Origin: Oscillatoria sp. CS-180
Lineage (GTDB): Bacteria > Cyanobacteriota > Cyanobacteriia > Phormidesmidales > Phormidesmidaceae
Assembly (NCBI RefSeq): GCF_028330965.1
Contig: NZ_JAQMUB010000067.1
Location: 85,904 to 149,903, forward strand
Length of the DNA: 64,000 nucleotides
Direction of reading: 5' to 3'
Shown: positions 51,799 through 60,509 of the stretch, piece by piece
Layout of the letters: each line of letters opens with the position of its first letter
How positions within the stretch are numbered: the first letter of the stretch is position 1
Made by a program: the position numbers and the translations under genes
The notes under the pieces: model-generated
What the model saw: only the letters and a program-made list of their open reading frames with translations
Told to the model about the DNA's origin: nothing
The model's database searches: none

Positions 51799-52134
51799 TT
51801 AACTTTTAGTAAACCCAAGACCGTTCTGCTCAGCATAGCGATTCATAAAGCGCATGAAGCGATCCCATTCGGCTTCACTCTTAATAGCAAAAAAGGCTTC
51901 GATGCCAGCGGGTCTGCCATCCAAAAATTTGCCTTTGACCTCGCGGGTAGAGAGTTCACCCTCCTCATCGATCATATACATCCCGGTAATCTCAACGCCT
52001 TCGTCTTCAGAAAGCGCTTTGGGATTATCAAAGTAAAAGGTAGCTGTACCATCGCTACCGTCGGGAGATCGCGTTAGTCGAACGTCAGGGACAACTTCTT
52101 CGACAACACCGCGAGCAAATTCAATGTGAGCCAT
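51799..52134 (-). CDS. psb28: Photosystem II assembly protein Psb28
   Basis: 111 residues from ATG 52134, the usual length; a TTG seven codons earlier is unlikely. The sequence matches Psb28 throughout: [52 protein letters not shown] and [18 protein letters not shown]. Psb28 binds the cytoplasmic face of photosystem II assembly intermediates (RC47) near cytochrome b559 and shapes the acceptor side during assembly and repair. It is followed after five bases by the truncated moaB in the same transcript. Confidence 0.93.
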   Translation of the reverse strand: MAHIEFARGVVEEVVPDVRLTRSPDGSDGTATFYFDNPKALSEDEGVEITGMYMIDEEGELSTREVKGKFLDGRPAGIEAFFAIKSEAEWDRFMRFMNRYAEQNGLGFTKS

Positions 52135-52269
52135 AGATCTATTAGGGTTTTTCAATCGTTAAACTCTGATTGTCTCATCTTTTAACGAAGGAACACGATC
52201 TGTCTTGCTAGCGGAGATGGGGGTGCGATCGCGGTCTATCTCGCCCTCGCTTAAAGCACCGAGACGCCA

Positions 52270-52689
52270 TTATTTAGAAACAGTCTCTGCGCGACTGGCC
52301 TGTACGCCTGCTTCAATGTCATCTAATGTTTTAACGACTAAACGTTTGGCGTCTAAATCCCATCCCCACTTTTGGATTTGAAAGGCAACATAGAAACCAA
52401 TGCCCGTCGCAATCAGATCCAGCGGTTGTCGAAAGGAAATGCCTAAAAGTAGACCTAGTCCTCCGATTCCCCAAAAGGGGAGGGCAACTGTCTGGCGATT
52501 ACCTTCAACGATTTTGGCAAAGAAGTTCTTTGGAATATCGGCCTCAACCTGTTCCCGAATAGCTTGCTGCTCAGGATAAGGAACCCGGAAGCTAAACTTG
52601 CGCCGCAGCTTCTCAATCTTTCGAGCTTCAGTACTGTACTGCGTTAGCTCATCTTCTGCCATTCGAATGAGTTCTGCTACTTTATCCAT
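52270..52689 (-). CDS. Conserved cyanobacterial membrane-associated protein, unknown function
   Basis: 139 residues. A charged helical N-terminus (MDKVAELIRMAEDEL, ARKIEKLRRKFSFRVP, QQAIREQVEADIP) precedes two hydrophobic stretches (VALPFWGIGGLGLLLGISF and LDLIATGIGFYVAFQI) and a short polar C-terminus (GVQASRAETVSK). TTGAGAAG precedes the ATG. No named family was recognised. It lies 135 bp upstream of psb28 on the same strand and divergent from the Rieske oxygenase gene. Confidence 0.6.
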   Translation of the reverse strand: MDKVAELIRMAEDELTQYSTEARKIEKLRRKFSFRVPYPEQQAIREQVEADIPKNFFAKIVEGNRQTVALPFWGIGGLGLLLGISFRQPLDLIATGIGFYVAFQIQKWGWDLDAKRLVVKTLDDIEAGVQASRAETVSK

Positions 52690-52853
52690 CTTCTCAAGAG
52701 TCCTTGCCGCTGCCCTTTTATCCTACGGCAGTGTCGGTTGCTCTAGGAATTGTTCTGTCACTCAGGGGACACTCAATTCCCCCTCAACGCTACGTCAGGT
52801 TTGGTAGATTATGTATCGCTTAGCTATTCAATCCCTGTTAGAAACATAAATCA

Positions 52854-53915
52854 ATGGTGTTTACTGCCGACGATCAGTTCTTTCTCCGCAATATCTGGTA
52901 CCACGCCATGCCCAGTCATGAGCTGAAGCCGGGCAAGATGTTGGCCAAAACCTTACTGGACGAGCCGATTTTGTTTGGTCGCACCCGAGCTGGTAAACCC
53001 TTCGCGATTAAAGATATCTGTCCTCATCGAGCAGTCCCCTTGAGCTGCGGTTGGTTCAACGGTGAGGATGTACAGTGCTGCTATCACGGTTGGCGCTTTG
53101 ACCCAGCGGGCAAGTGTGTCGAAATTCCTTCGCTGATGGACGACCAGAAAATGGATCTCAGCCGTTTCGACGTCAGGGGCTACGACGTCAGGGAGGTCCA
53201 GGGCAACGTGTGGATTTACATTCCGGACTCGGATCCTAAGAAAGCGCATCCTCCTAACCTAGATATTCCCAGAGTTCCTGGTTTCTCGGATGACGCTAAG
53301 CCCGCTATTTCCTACACCATGCGGTTTCCCTGCTTCATTGATCATGCCGTGGTAGGTCTGATGGATCCGGCTCACTCACCCTTTGTTCATCGGTCTTGGT
53401 GGTGGCGCGGTGCCCAACTGAATCCAGAAATCAAATGGTTCGATCCGTCACCCTATGGGTTCACCATGCGGCGTCATACGATGCCTGCCACGATGGGGCG
53501 GGGCTATTGGCTGATTGGTGGCGTGCCAGAGAATGAAATTATTTTCTATTTGCCAGGGGTTAGAACGGAGGAAACGACGACTAACAAATATCGAGCCGTC
53601 AATCTCACCACGGTGACTCCCCTCTCTGAAAACGAGACCGATGTCACTTTTGAGTTCTACTGGGATATTCCTTGGGGAGGGGTACTCAAACCGTTCCTAC
53701 ACTATTTGATTCCAGCATTTTTGGGCCAGGACAGAGATGTCGTGATCAAGCAGCAGATCGGGCTAAAGTCTGAACCTATTTTGCGGCTGATCAAGGATTC
53801 GGATGTTCTGGCTCGATGGTACTACCAGTTAAAAGCAGAATATCGGCGATCGCAAGCCGAAAACCGTGAGTTTGTTTCTCCAGTCAAGACGCAGCAACTT
53901 CGCTGGATGGCCTGA
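52854..53915 (+). CDS. Rieske non-haem iron oxygenase (PaO-like)
   Basis: 353 residues. The N-terminal Rieske domain has CPHRAVPLSCGWF and CCYHGWRFDPAGKC, giving the two Cys and two His of the 2Fe-2S centre. The catalytic domain carries the mononuclear iron site around DHAVVGLMDPAHSPFVHRSWWWR (Asp and two His). Length and motifs fit aromatic-ring-hydroxylating or pheophorbide-a-oxygenase-like monooxygenases that use a separate ferredoxin/reductase. No reductase gene is adjacent. The substrate is unknown. It is monocistronic, followed by an inverted repeat. Confidence 0.85.
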   Translation: MVFTADDQFFLRNIWYHAMPSHELKPGKMLAKTLLDEPILFGRTRAGKPFAIKDICPHRAVPLSCGWFNGEDVQCCYHGWRFDPAGKCVEIPSLMDDQKMDLSRFDVRGYDVREVQGNVWIYIPDSDPKKAHPPNLDIPRVPGFSDDAKPAISYTMRFPCFIDHAVVGLMDPAHSPFVHRSWWWRGAQLNPEIKWFDPSPYGFTMRRHTMPATMGRGYWLIGGVPENEIIFYLPGVRTEETTTNKYRAVNLTTVTPLSENETDVTFEFYWDIPWGGVLKPFLHYLIPAFLGQDRDVVIKQQIGLKSEPILRLIKDSDVLARWYYQLKAEYRRSQAENREFVSPVKTQQLRWMA

Positions 53916-53981
53916 CGTTCAAACAATCTGAAGGCTGAAGCACGCTCTAAAGTAGCAGAGTGAACGACAGATCTGCTTTTT

Positions 53982-54019
53982 GAAAGTTCTGGTCTTGTCT
54001 GCACAAAACCAGAACTTTC
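53982..54019. repeat. Twelve-base perfect inverted repeat after the Rieske gene
   Basis: GAAAGTTCTGGT (53982-53993) and ACCAGAACTTTC (54008-54019) around a 14-base loop, 66 bp past the Rieske stop. There is no T-run on either side, so it is a transcript-end or processing hairpin rather than a classic terminator. Confidence 0.6.
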
Positions 54020-54122
54020 GCTAAACAAATCCTGAATTAATCTGAGCTTTTTGCCATAGCGCGACTTGAGGGGTTAGGGCATTATCAAATCATCCTGTAG
54101 ACTCGCGTGTGCTTCTGAGTAA

Positions 54123-54167
54123 CGGGTTGGGGTTTCTGACAGGTTGCTCCAGCCCGACTTTTTTTAT
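54123..54167 (+). terminator. Intrinsic terminator in the Rieske-surE gap
   Basis: CGGGTTGG (54123-54130) pairs with CCAGCCCG (54149-54156, one G-T pair) and is followed by ACTTTTTTTAT. It is 208 bp after the Rieske stop codon, so it may end that transcript late or end a separate small RNA from the region after 54019. The rest of the gap up to 54458 shows only a dispersed repeat (54257-54291). Confidence 0.6.
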
Positions 54168-54256
54168 GCAAGCGCTGGGTTCTCTTCAAAGGTCTACGCT
54201 TCCGTACCCTCATTTTTCAAGATTTCCTTAGGCCGTCAGGAAGGTAAGTAAGACAG

Positions 54257-54291
54257 ATCGCCGTCGCTGGTTCCGCTAGGGCAGACGGCGA
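54257..54291. repeat. Dispersed palindromic repeat, inverted copy
   Basis: ATCGCCGTCGCTGGTTCCG followed by CTAGGGCAGACGGCGA is the reverse-complement orientation of the repeat at 32105-32146, with arms CGCCGTC/GACGGCG still pairing. Confidence 0.5.
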
Positions 54292-54458
54292 GGTCAGAGC
54301 AACGTGTTATCTGCCTCAACATTTGCAGGGATAACTCATTCACAATTGCAAAGTTGGCAGACCACTAGCTTAGCTGGCTAAAGCTACACTTTACAGTCAG
54401 CCAACGCAGCAGGTTCGACTGTATAGTCGAGATGCCTTATTCCTTTCGGATTTGCTTC

Positions 54459-55142
54459 ATGATCCTTGTTCTGACCAATGACGACGGTATTGATGCCCCC
54501 GGTATTCGTGCCCTCGAAGCCGCGCTACCCCACCAACAAACGGTTATGGTAGCTCCTGATCAACCGCTGTCGGGTTGTAGCCATCAGCTCAATCGAGGCG
54601 GACCGATCGCAATTCAACAACGAGGTGAAGACGAGTATGCGATCGCCGGAACGCCCGCAGACTGCACTCGGGTTGCAATGAGCTATTTGTGCCCACAGGC
54701 TCAATGGGTTTTGTCGGGCATCAATGCGGGCGGCAATATGGGATCAGATATCTACGTTTCGGGAACAGTGGCGGCAGTGAGGGAGGCAACGCTGCTGCGG
54801 GTGCCGGGTATCGCAATTTCTCAATATATTAAGGATCGACGCCCTATCGATTGGGAGATCTCCACGCGGCTTGCAACCAAAGTGTTGCATCAACTGATGC
54901 AGCGGACCCAAACGGCTGGCCGCTTCTGGAATGTGAACCTCCCCTGTTTAACACCCAACGATCCAGACCCGCAGATGATTGACTGCCCCCTCTGCACTCA
55001 GCCATTACCCACTGAACATAAAGTGGATGGAAACCTGTTTTACTACGTGGGAAAATATAGCGATCGCCGTCGAGATGCGGGTGCAGACGTAGATATTTGT
55101 CTGTCGGGCAACATCAGCATCTGCGAAATTCGGTTGTGGTGA
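54459..55142 (+). CDS. surE: 5'/3'-nucleotidase SurE
   Basis: 227 residues from the ATG that begins MILVLTNDDGIDAPGI, the standard SurE start. Metal-site and substrate motifs follow: VAPDQPLSGCSHQL, AGTPADCTRVAMSYL and SGINAGGNMGSDIYVSGTVAAVREA. SurE is a cytosolic metal-dependent phosphatase acting on nucleoside 5'- and 3'-monophosphates, linked to stationary-phase survival. The C-terminal third is shorter than in many homologues (about 250-270 residues). It lies alone, 121 bp before the permease operon. Confidence 0.92.
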   Translation: MILVLTNDDGIDAPGIRALEAALPHQQTVMVAPDQPLSGCSHQLNRGGPIAIQQRGEDEYAIAGTPADCTRVAMSYLCPQAQWVLSGINAGGNMGSDIYVSGTVAAVREATLLRVPGIAISQYIKDRRPIDWEISTRLATKVLHQLMQRTQTAGRFWNVNLPCLTPNDPDPQMIDCPLCTQPLPTEHKVDGNLFYYVGKYSDRRRDAGADVDICLSGNISICEIRLW

Positions 55143-55263
55143 TAGAAAGTTTGTTCGGTTCTTAGGATGGCGACGCACTATCATAGGAGGATTGTTTGAT
55201 TCGGCGATGCTACCCTTGTCTAGGCTCCATCGTCTTGTCTAGTAGCTGCTCTGACCTACAGGT

Positions 55264-56277
55264 ATGTCTCAACTTAACCAAGGGCTAACCTTATTCCTGA
55301 GCTTGCTGGTAGAAGCGACTCCCTTTCTACTCCTTGGAGTGGCGTTTTCGAGCATTCTTGCGGTTTTGGTGGATGAACGAAAGCTGATCAACTGGGTGCC
55401 TAAAAATCCAGTGCTAGCAGCGATATCAGGAAGTTTGTTTGGCTGTTTGTTTCCCGTTTGCGAGTGTGGCAACGTCCCTGTCGCGCGGCGATTGCTGATG
55501 CAGGGTGCTCCTTCTGCACTAGCGATCGGGTTTTTGCTAGCCGCCCCAACCGTAAATCCCATCGTCTTTTGGGCCACCTGGATTGCCTTTCGCGATCAGC
55601 CATCTATGGTTTTTTGGCGGGTAGGGCTCACCATTTTGGTCTCGGTCATCATTGCCTGTGTCTTCAGCGTTCAGAAAGACCTGCGACCCTTCCTCCAGCC
55701 AACAATCGCCCGCTATTTGCCGTCTCTAGAACTAAAACCCTCTGCTGCAGCTGTTAGTCCTTTGCTTTCTGGCGGCACCTACCTCATGCAGTCTACCGGC
55801 ACCGTCAAACTGGATCGACCTCTTGCTGCAACATTGGGAGCCGTAGCGCTGCCGCAAGAATCCTGGTCAACCAAGGCTCGCGCCATCTTGGAGATGATGC
55901 TGCAAGAGTTTCGAGAATTGGGGGCTGTGTTGGTCATGGGCAGCGCGATCGCTGCCACAGTCCAGGTTGCTATTCCTCGCGAGTGGATTTTAGCTCTGGG
56001 ACAGGGGCCCATCACCTCCATCCTGGCCATGATGCTGCTAGCCTGGGTTGTTTCTATCTGTTCTACCGTTGATTCCTTCTTCGCCCTGTCTTTCGCCTCT
56101 ATTTTTACCAGCGGCTCGATTTTGGCTTTTCTCGTCTTTGGCCCGATGATCGACTTGAAAAATATTTCGCTATTGCTGACTACTTTCAAGACGCGGGCCG
56201 TCCTATACCTCTTCGTCCTAGCCGCGCAGCTCACCTTTGTCTTCACGCTGGCGGTCAACCTGTACACGAACTGGTAA
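55264..56277 (+). CDS. CECG-type permease (DUF318/COG0701)
   Basis: 337 residues, eight or more helices. The signature PVCECGNVPVARRLLMQGAP (residues about 65-85) defines this permease family, with the mirrored FLLAAPTVNPIVFWATW after it and a second half (GAVLVMGSAIAATVQVAIP, STVDSFFALSFASIFTSGSILAF). Related COG0701 permeases sit with TIGR03943/COG3689 partners, as the next gene here; comparative studies tie such pairs to zinc homeostasis in several bacteria. Facing zur two genes on supports metal-linked function, but the transported substrate is unproven. The last base of its stop is the first base of the next ATG. Confidence 0.85.
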   Translation: MSQLNQGLTLFLSLLVEATPFLLLGVAFSSILAVLVDERKLINWVPKNPVLAAISGSLFGCLFPVCECGNVPVARRLLMQGAPSALAIGFLLAAPTVNPIVFWATWIAFRDQPSMVFWRVGLTILVSVIIACVFSVQKDLRPFLQPTIARYLPSLELKPSAAAVSPLLSGGTYLMQSTGTVKLDRPLAATLGAVALPQESWSTKARAILEMMLQEFRELGAVLVMGSAIAATVQVAIPREWILALGQGPITSILAMMLLAWVVSICSTVDSFFALSFASIFTSGSILAFLVFGPMIDLKNISLLLTTFKTRAVLYLFVLAAQLTFVFTLAVNLYTNW

Positions 56278-57032
56278 TGCCTTTAATAATGAAAAAATCT
56301 TTTCCCTGGTCGATAGTCCTGGATGTGTTAGCCCTGCTGCTGTGGGGACTAATGATTTTGCGGTACTGGTGGACTGGGCGACTCGCGGTGTTGCTTCACC
56401 CGGACTATCACTGGCTGGCGATTGGGGCCGGATGGACGCTGCTTTTCTTGGCCATTTGGCGAAGCATTTCCCTGTTCAAATCTCAGCGTCGAGGCAGCAA
56501 CCTACCGCACATTGCCCTGATGCCGCGTCAGTGGAGTTTGGCAATCTTGCTAGCCGTTGCCGTGTTTGGCATCATTTATGTGCCTCGTCCCTTTGCCAGT
56601 GATGCAGCCCTGGCGCGAGGGATTGCTGACCCAGTCGCCCTGACGCGCTCACAACCCCGACGCTTCGTTCGCAGCACCCCTCCAGAAGAACGTTCCCTCA
56701 TCGACTGGATACGCACCCTCAATGTCTATCCTGAACCGGATGCCTATACGGACGATCCGGTTAGCGTTACAGGCTTTGTAATCCATCCCCCCGATTGGGA
56801 TGACTATCTGATGGTGGCGCGGTTTGTGCTCACCTGTTGCGCTGCTGATGCTTACCCAGTGGGGCTACCCGTTGAGTTAACGGGCGATCACGGCAACGAA
56901 TTCCCGGCGGATAGCTGGATTTCCGTTCGCGGCAAAATGACGACCGAAACCATCGACGGTCAGCGCCGGCTGCTCATTCAGCCTGACGAAATCATCTCAA
57001 TTCCCGAACCCGATAATCCTTATGAGTTTTAG
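56277..57032 (+). CDS. TIGR03943 family permease partner protein
   Basis: 251 residues. Two to three N-terminal helices (WSIVLDVLALLLWGLMILRYWW; YHWLAIGAGWTLLFLAIW; WSLAILLAVAVFGIIYVP) precede a globular domain with DAYTDDPVSVTGFVIHP and RFVLTCCAADAYPVGLPV, whose CC pair is conserved in the TIGR03943/DUF1980 family. This protein functions with the upstream COG0701 permease. Its ATG overlaps the permease stop (TAATG), coupling translation; the next gene begins inside its last codons. Confidence 0.85.
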   Translation: MPLIMKKSFPWSIVLDVLALLLWGLMILRYWWTGRLAVLLHPDYHWLAIGAGWTLLFLAIWRSISLFKSQRRGSNLPHIALMPRQWSLAILLAVAVFGIIYVPRPFASDAALARGIADPVALTRSQPRRFVRSTPPEERSLIDWIRTLNVYPEPDAYTDDPVSVTGFVIHPPDWDDYLMVARFVLTCCAADAYPVGLPVELTGDHGNEFPADSWISVRGKMTTETIDGQRRLLIQPDEIISIPEPDNPYEF

Positions 57033-58560
57033 GCGATCGCGCCCTCAGGCATCCTCAAAAAAACCCTTAGACACACTGTCGTTTGGCTTGATGGCAGGGC
57101 TAATTGTAGCCTCTATTCTGCTGGTCGTACTCGGCGATCACGCTACCGCCAAGGTGCAAAAGTTTTCTTGGCAGGAACGCACGGTTGGAGCAGACAATCC
57201 TGCTTTTGTCATGACCTTTAGCCGTCCAATGGATACGCAAAGCGTTGAAGCTAATTTGCAAATCACGCCTCATCTTCCCGGACGGGTTAGCTGGGCTGGG
57301 CGACGGATGGCTTACACCTTGGACGTTCCTGTCCCCTATGGCGAATCCTACAGTGTGCAGATTCCGGAGGCCCGCGATCGCTTTTCGGAAGGAACTGAAA
57401 ATGGTGAGTTTGAAACCTTTGAAGGAACGTTCCAAAGTCGCGATCGAGCCATGATTTACATTGGTACCACAGCGGATCAGACTGGACGTTTGGTCATGGT
57501 CAACTTTTCTCAAGGAGGAGAGTCTGTTCTCTTGACGCCTCCTGGGCTGACCGTGCTTGATTTTGAGCCCTATCCCCTAGGCGATCGCGTTCTCTTTTCA
57601 GCGGTCCAGCAGGCGGAGCAAACCGATGGAGTTTTGGCACCCGCTTTATACACTGTTGCAACCGGCCTAACCCCTAACCCACCGGAGCTATCGGTGACCG
57701 CTGAAGCAGCCTTTCTGTCTCAACAGCCGGATGAAGTGGGTGTTATTACTCCGGTCCTGGAAAGCGAGCAGTATCAAAATTTGGCCTTTGATCTGTCTCC
57801 TGACGGCAAGCTTATTGTTGTTCAGCGAGTCAGCACTACCGATCCGGCGGACTTTGGTCCTTGGATAGTACCCGAAGCAGCAGCGCCCTATCCTTTAGAA
57901 ACTGAACCGGGTGGGGAATTCCTCATTGGCCCCGACAGTCAGTCGCTGCTGCTGCTGCAAGGACAGGGAACCGCTGTTATTCCATTAGCATCCGATGCAG
58001 AGAACGCCGGCGCGGTAGCCCCGTTAGATTTTCTCCCTGAGTTTGGTCGAGTCTTTGACATTAGTCATGACGGCTCCTCTGCAGCCATGGTGGATTTCAA
58101 CCAGAATGACCCTGAGCGTCGCTTCACAGAAACTTTAGTTGTTGTAACCAATCAAGGTGAGGAAACAGAAATCTTGAACGCGACAGGCTCTATTCTGGCG
58201 GCTGAATTTGATCCTACGGATCGTATCCTCTACGTCCTGGCTAGCGAACTTCTGCCTAGAGAAGCCTATCAGGAGCAGCCTTATGTGACCGCGATTAATT
58301 TGGAAACCCAAGAGTCTGTTAATCTGCTGACACTACCACCTCAATCCCGTGTCTCAATGGATATTTCCCCTGACGGACTGGCGGCGTTGGTGGAAGTTGC
58401 TCTGATGACTCCAGACGATGTCACTACGGCAACGGAAGTGGAGCAAACACTGCTACTTCCTCTCTTTGAGACAACGGATCAGCGTCTATTGGCCATACCC
58501 ACACAGACAGCTCCTCAAATATTACCCTCAGAGGGCACCTTGCCAACCTGGCTGCCCTAA
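57022..58560 (+). CDS. Membrane-anchored Ig-like plus beta-propeller protein
   Basis: 512 residues. One helix (GLMAGLIVASILLVVLGDHA) anchors an extracytoplasmic Ig-like (SbsA/Big_5) domain: AFVMTFSRPMDTQSVEANLQ, GRVSWAGRRMAYTLDVPVPYG. From about residue 140 it becomes a TolB/WD40-like propeller (AMIYIGTTADQTGRLVMVNF, FDLSPDGKLIVVQRV, VFDISHDGSSAAMVDF, MDISPDGLAALVEVAL). It overlaps the preceding gene by 11 bases, making it the third gene of the operon. It ends one base before the convergent zur gene. Its function in the metal-permease operon is unknown. Confidence 0.78.
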   Translation: MSFRRSRPQASSKKPLDTLSFGLMAGLIVASILLVVLGDHATAKVQKFSWQERTVGADNPAFVMTFSRPMDTQSVEANLQITPHLPGRVSWAGRRMAYTLDVPVPYGESYSVQIPEARDRFSEGTENGEFETFEGTFQSRDRAMIYIGTTADQTGRLVMVNFSQGGESVLLTPPGLTVLDFEPYPLGDRVLFSAVQQAEQTDGVLAPALYTVATGLTPNPPELSVTAEAAFLSQQPDEVGVITPVLESEQYQNLAFDLSPDGKLIVVQRVSTTDPADFGPWIVPEAAAPYPLETEPGGEFLIGPDSQSLLLLQGQGTAVIPLASDAENAGAVAPLDFLPEFGRVFDISHDGSSAAMVDFNQNDPERRFTETLVVVTNQGEETEILNATGSILAAEFDPTDRILYVLASELLPREAYQEQPYVTAINLETQESVNLLTLPPQSRVSMDISPDGLAALVEVALMTPDDVTTATEVEQTLLLPLFETTDQRLLAIPTQTAPQILPSEGTLPTWLP

Positions 58561-58561
58561 C

Positions 58562-59014
58562 TTACACAGGCATGAGCGATCGCTGACAGGTTGGACAAAC
58601 CGCATGAATGGTGAGTTGGCAATCCAGCAGATGATAGCCGGACTTCTTCGCGGTCTTGGCACCGACTTTGAGGACTGAATCGTTCTTAAATTCAATGGTT
58701 TTATTGCAGCGAACGCAGATCAAATGATGGTGGTGGTGGGGAGAGGGCTGATTGATCTCGTAGCGCTTCTGCCCTTCGGCTAACTCTAGCTCTCGCAAAA
58801 TTCCCATGCGAGCCATGAGCTTCAAATTTCGATAGATAGTAGACAGGCTCACCTGCTCACCTTCGCCCCTGAGAACCTCTCGCAGATCTTCTGCACTCAG
58901 ATGCTCCCCTTTGGGCAAGTTCTGAAACGTTTCAAGAATAATTTCACGCTGGGGAGTCATGCGCCACCCGCGCTCATTAAGTTCGGCCTTAAGGGCAGCT
59001 GATGTATATGCCAC
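58562..59014 (-). CDS. zur: Zinc uptake regulator Zur (Fur family, FurB type)
   Basis: 150 residues from the GTG at 59014, which has CGAGGT nine bases upstream and gives the usual N-terminus (AYTSAALKAELNERGW); an ATG six codons earlier is possible. Winged-helix motifs: RMTPQREIILETFQNLPKGEH, VSLSTIYRNLKLMARMGILREL. Metal site: QPSPHHHHHLICVRCNKTIEF, then LTIHAVCPTCQRSL with the CxxC pair of the structural zinc site. The sequence fits cyanobacterial Zur/FurB rather than FurA or PerR. Zur represses zinc-uptake genes when zinc is sufficient. A palindrome at 59041-59060 immediately upstream is a likely autoregulatory operator. Confidence 0.9.
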   Translation of the reverse strand: MAYTSAALKAELNERGWRMTPQREIILETFQNLPKGEHLSAEDLREVLRGEGEQVSLSTIYRNLKLMARMGILRELELAEGQKRYEINQPSPHHHHHLICVRCNKTIEFKNDSVLKVGAKTAKKSGYHLLDCQLTIHAVCPTCQRSLMPV

Positions 59015-59040
59015 TGAACTGATACCTCGCATTAATGACG

Positions 59041-59060
59041 CGCTATTGATAATGATAGCG
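59041..59060. promoter_or_regulatory. Palindromic operator upstream of zur (probable Zur box)
   Basis: CGCTATTGATAATGATAGCG: six-base arms (CGCTAT/ATAGCG) around TGATAATG. The core TGATAATG is part of the Zur/Fur family consensus. It lies 26 bp before the zur start, where a repressor would block transcription. Confidence 0.55.
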
Positions 59061-59171
59061 AATCTTCTAGTAAATTCGCAAAAAGATTTTGTTATTGAGA
59101 ATGCTTCCCAACACATTCAGTATTGATGCCCCATATTTCAGGGTTCAATACGGTATATCTAGTTGTTGAGT

Positions 59172-59600
59172 CTAGTTTGAGGGTTGAAACGCTGGCGAGA
59201 TACCTTCAGTCGCGATCGCCAACTCAATATTTGGTACCGTTCGCAGGCGATCCATCACCGTCACAACCTGCCCATGAGGGACATCTGCGTCTGCCCGGAT
59301 GATTAAGAGAATTGGGCGATTGCCGACCCGTTGCGCCTGGATCTGATCCGGCAGAGACGCTAGCGTTGCCGTCTCGTTGCCTAACTGCAGGTCTCCGGCG
59401 TTGGTCAAAGTCAACGTTAATAAGTGTTGCCTCAACTGGTTCTCGCTAGTGACAGCCTGAGGAAGCGTAACGGGTAGTCCCTCTGAGCGCGTCAAGAAAA
59501 GACTGGAGAGGATAAAGAACGTTAGCACGACAAAGATCACATCAATCATCGGCACGATGTTGATTTGAGGAGAGGACTCGGGATCTTCTGGTAAGTGCAT
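59172..59600 (-). CDS. exbD: ExbD/TolR family biopolymer transport protein
   Basis: 142 residues. A single N-terminal helix with the functional Asp (NIVPMIDVIFVVLTFFILSS) is followed by a periplasmic domain (LLTLTLTNAGDLQLGNETA, ILLIIRADADVPHGQVVTVMD). ExbD pairs with ExbB to energise TonB-dependent outer-membrane transport. No exbB or tonB is nearby, so it must use partners encoded elsewhere. It lies nine bases past the CPBP gene and is the last gene of that transcript. Confidence 0.88.
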   Translation of the reverse strand: MHLPEDPESSPQINIVPMIDVIFVVLTFFILSSLFLTRSEGLPVTLPQAVTSENQLRQHLLTLTLTNAGDLQLGNETATLASLPDQIQAQRVGNRPILLIIRADADVPHGQVVTVMDRLRTVPNIELAIATEGISPAFQPSN

Positions 59601-59609
59601 ATCAAAGTG

Positions 59610-60500
59610 CTATGGCCTCTTTTGAAGATTTTTGGGGCCCGTGACAGGATGACTTGCCACGTATGCGGCATAGGCGATCGCCGTCAACAACGCTAACCCT
59701 AGCAGCCCTGCTAGCGGATTGTCATCAATACCTGTAAGCCAGGCGGGAACCCGATGGGTCGAAACCACTAAGTCATTGACGTCGAACTGATAGTAAGCAA
59801 AAACAAGACCTCCATGCAGGCCCGCAGCAGGGCCTAGGGTTGTGACGGGCGAGAACTGCTGGTTGTGCTTAGTTGGAATGCGTCTGGCCCAGACTAATGC
59901 CATACCCAGCAGAAACAGTCCAACAAACTGAGGCCACGTGGCCAGAATGACGGATAGGGGACGGATGTAGTGGGCGATCGCAAAAATTCCGGCATTAATG
60001 ACCAAAGCGGCTTCCGTCGAGAAATCCTTTTCAATTTCAAAGAGCAGCCAGCCTCGGAATATCAGCTCTTCCACCAGTCCCACACCCATCCCTACGAGCA
60101 GCCCCTCAACGCAATTAGGGAGCAGGTTGCTGGCGACTGGCGAGACCCAGACGCCCCAACCCAAGGCCATTTGCAAACCATATAGAATCAGTACGCCTAA
60201 CGCACCGATTATAAAGCTGACTAGCCATCCTTTCAGCCAAATACGTTTTGCCTGCATACCAACAACACGCCAAGGGGTGAAGCACTGGTGAATCCAGCGC
60301 ATCCATGACGGTAGCACCGCTATAAATACCAAAAACAGCAAGATCGGCGTCCAAATAACCGATTTACCGTCTGTTGCTGCATACTCGAACCGATACAGTG
60401 GGATCGCCAAGGGAGAAGCTATCAGCACGACTATCAGCACGACTATGACGGCTTTAACTAAGGCTGGGCTATACCGTACAAAGCGTACAAACTTCTTCAA
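59610..60500 (-). CDS. CPBP family intramembrane glutamic endopeptidase
   Basis: 296 residues with about seven helices. Motif 1 with the catalytic glutamates is VGLVEELIFRGWLLFEIE (EExxxR), motif 2 contains the catalytic His of FAIAHYIRP, and motif 3 is the later His in GPAAGLHGGLVFAYYQFD. All essential residues are present. These are membrane proteases related to Rce1 and MrtF. It lies nine bases past clpS; the clpS-CPBP pairing suggests a link between substrate delivery to Clp and membrane proteolysis, which is inference. Confidence 0.9.
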   Translation of the reverse strand: MKKFVRFVRYSPALVKAVIVVLIVVLIASPLAIPLYRFEYAATDGKSVIWTPILLFLVFIAVLPSWMRWIHQCFTPWRVVGMQAKRIWLKGWLVSFIIGALGVLILYGLQMALGWGVWVSPVASNLLPNCVEGLLVGMGVGLVEELIFRGWLLFEIEKDFSTEAALVINAGIFAIAHYIRPLSVILATWPQFVGLFLLGMALVWARRIPTKHNQQFSPVTTLGPAAGLHGGLVFAYYQFDVNDLVVSTHRVPAWLTGIDDNPLAGLLGLALLTAIAYAAYVASHPVTGPKNLQKRP

Positions 60501-60509
60501 GGATGCGAT

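Noticed and set aside
54370..54431. Possible tRNA because of GGTTCGAC before surE
   Set aside because: The flanking bases do not form a five-pair T stem, and no anticodon or acceptor stem can be drawn.
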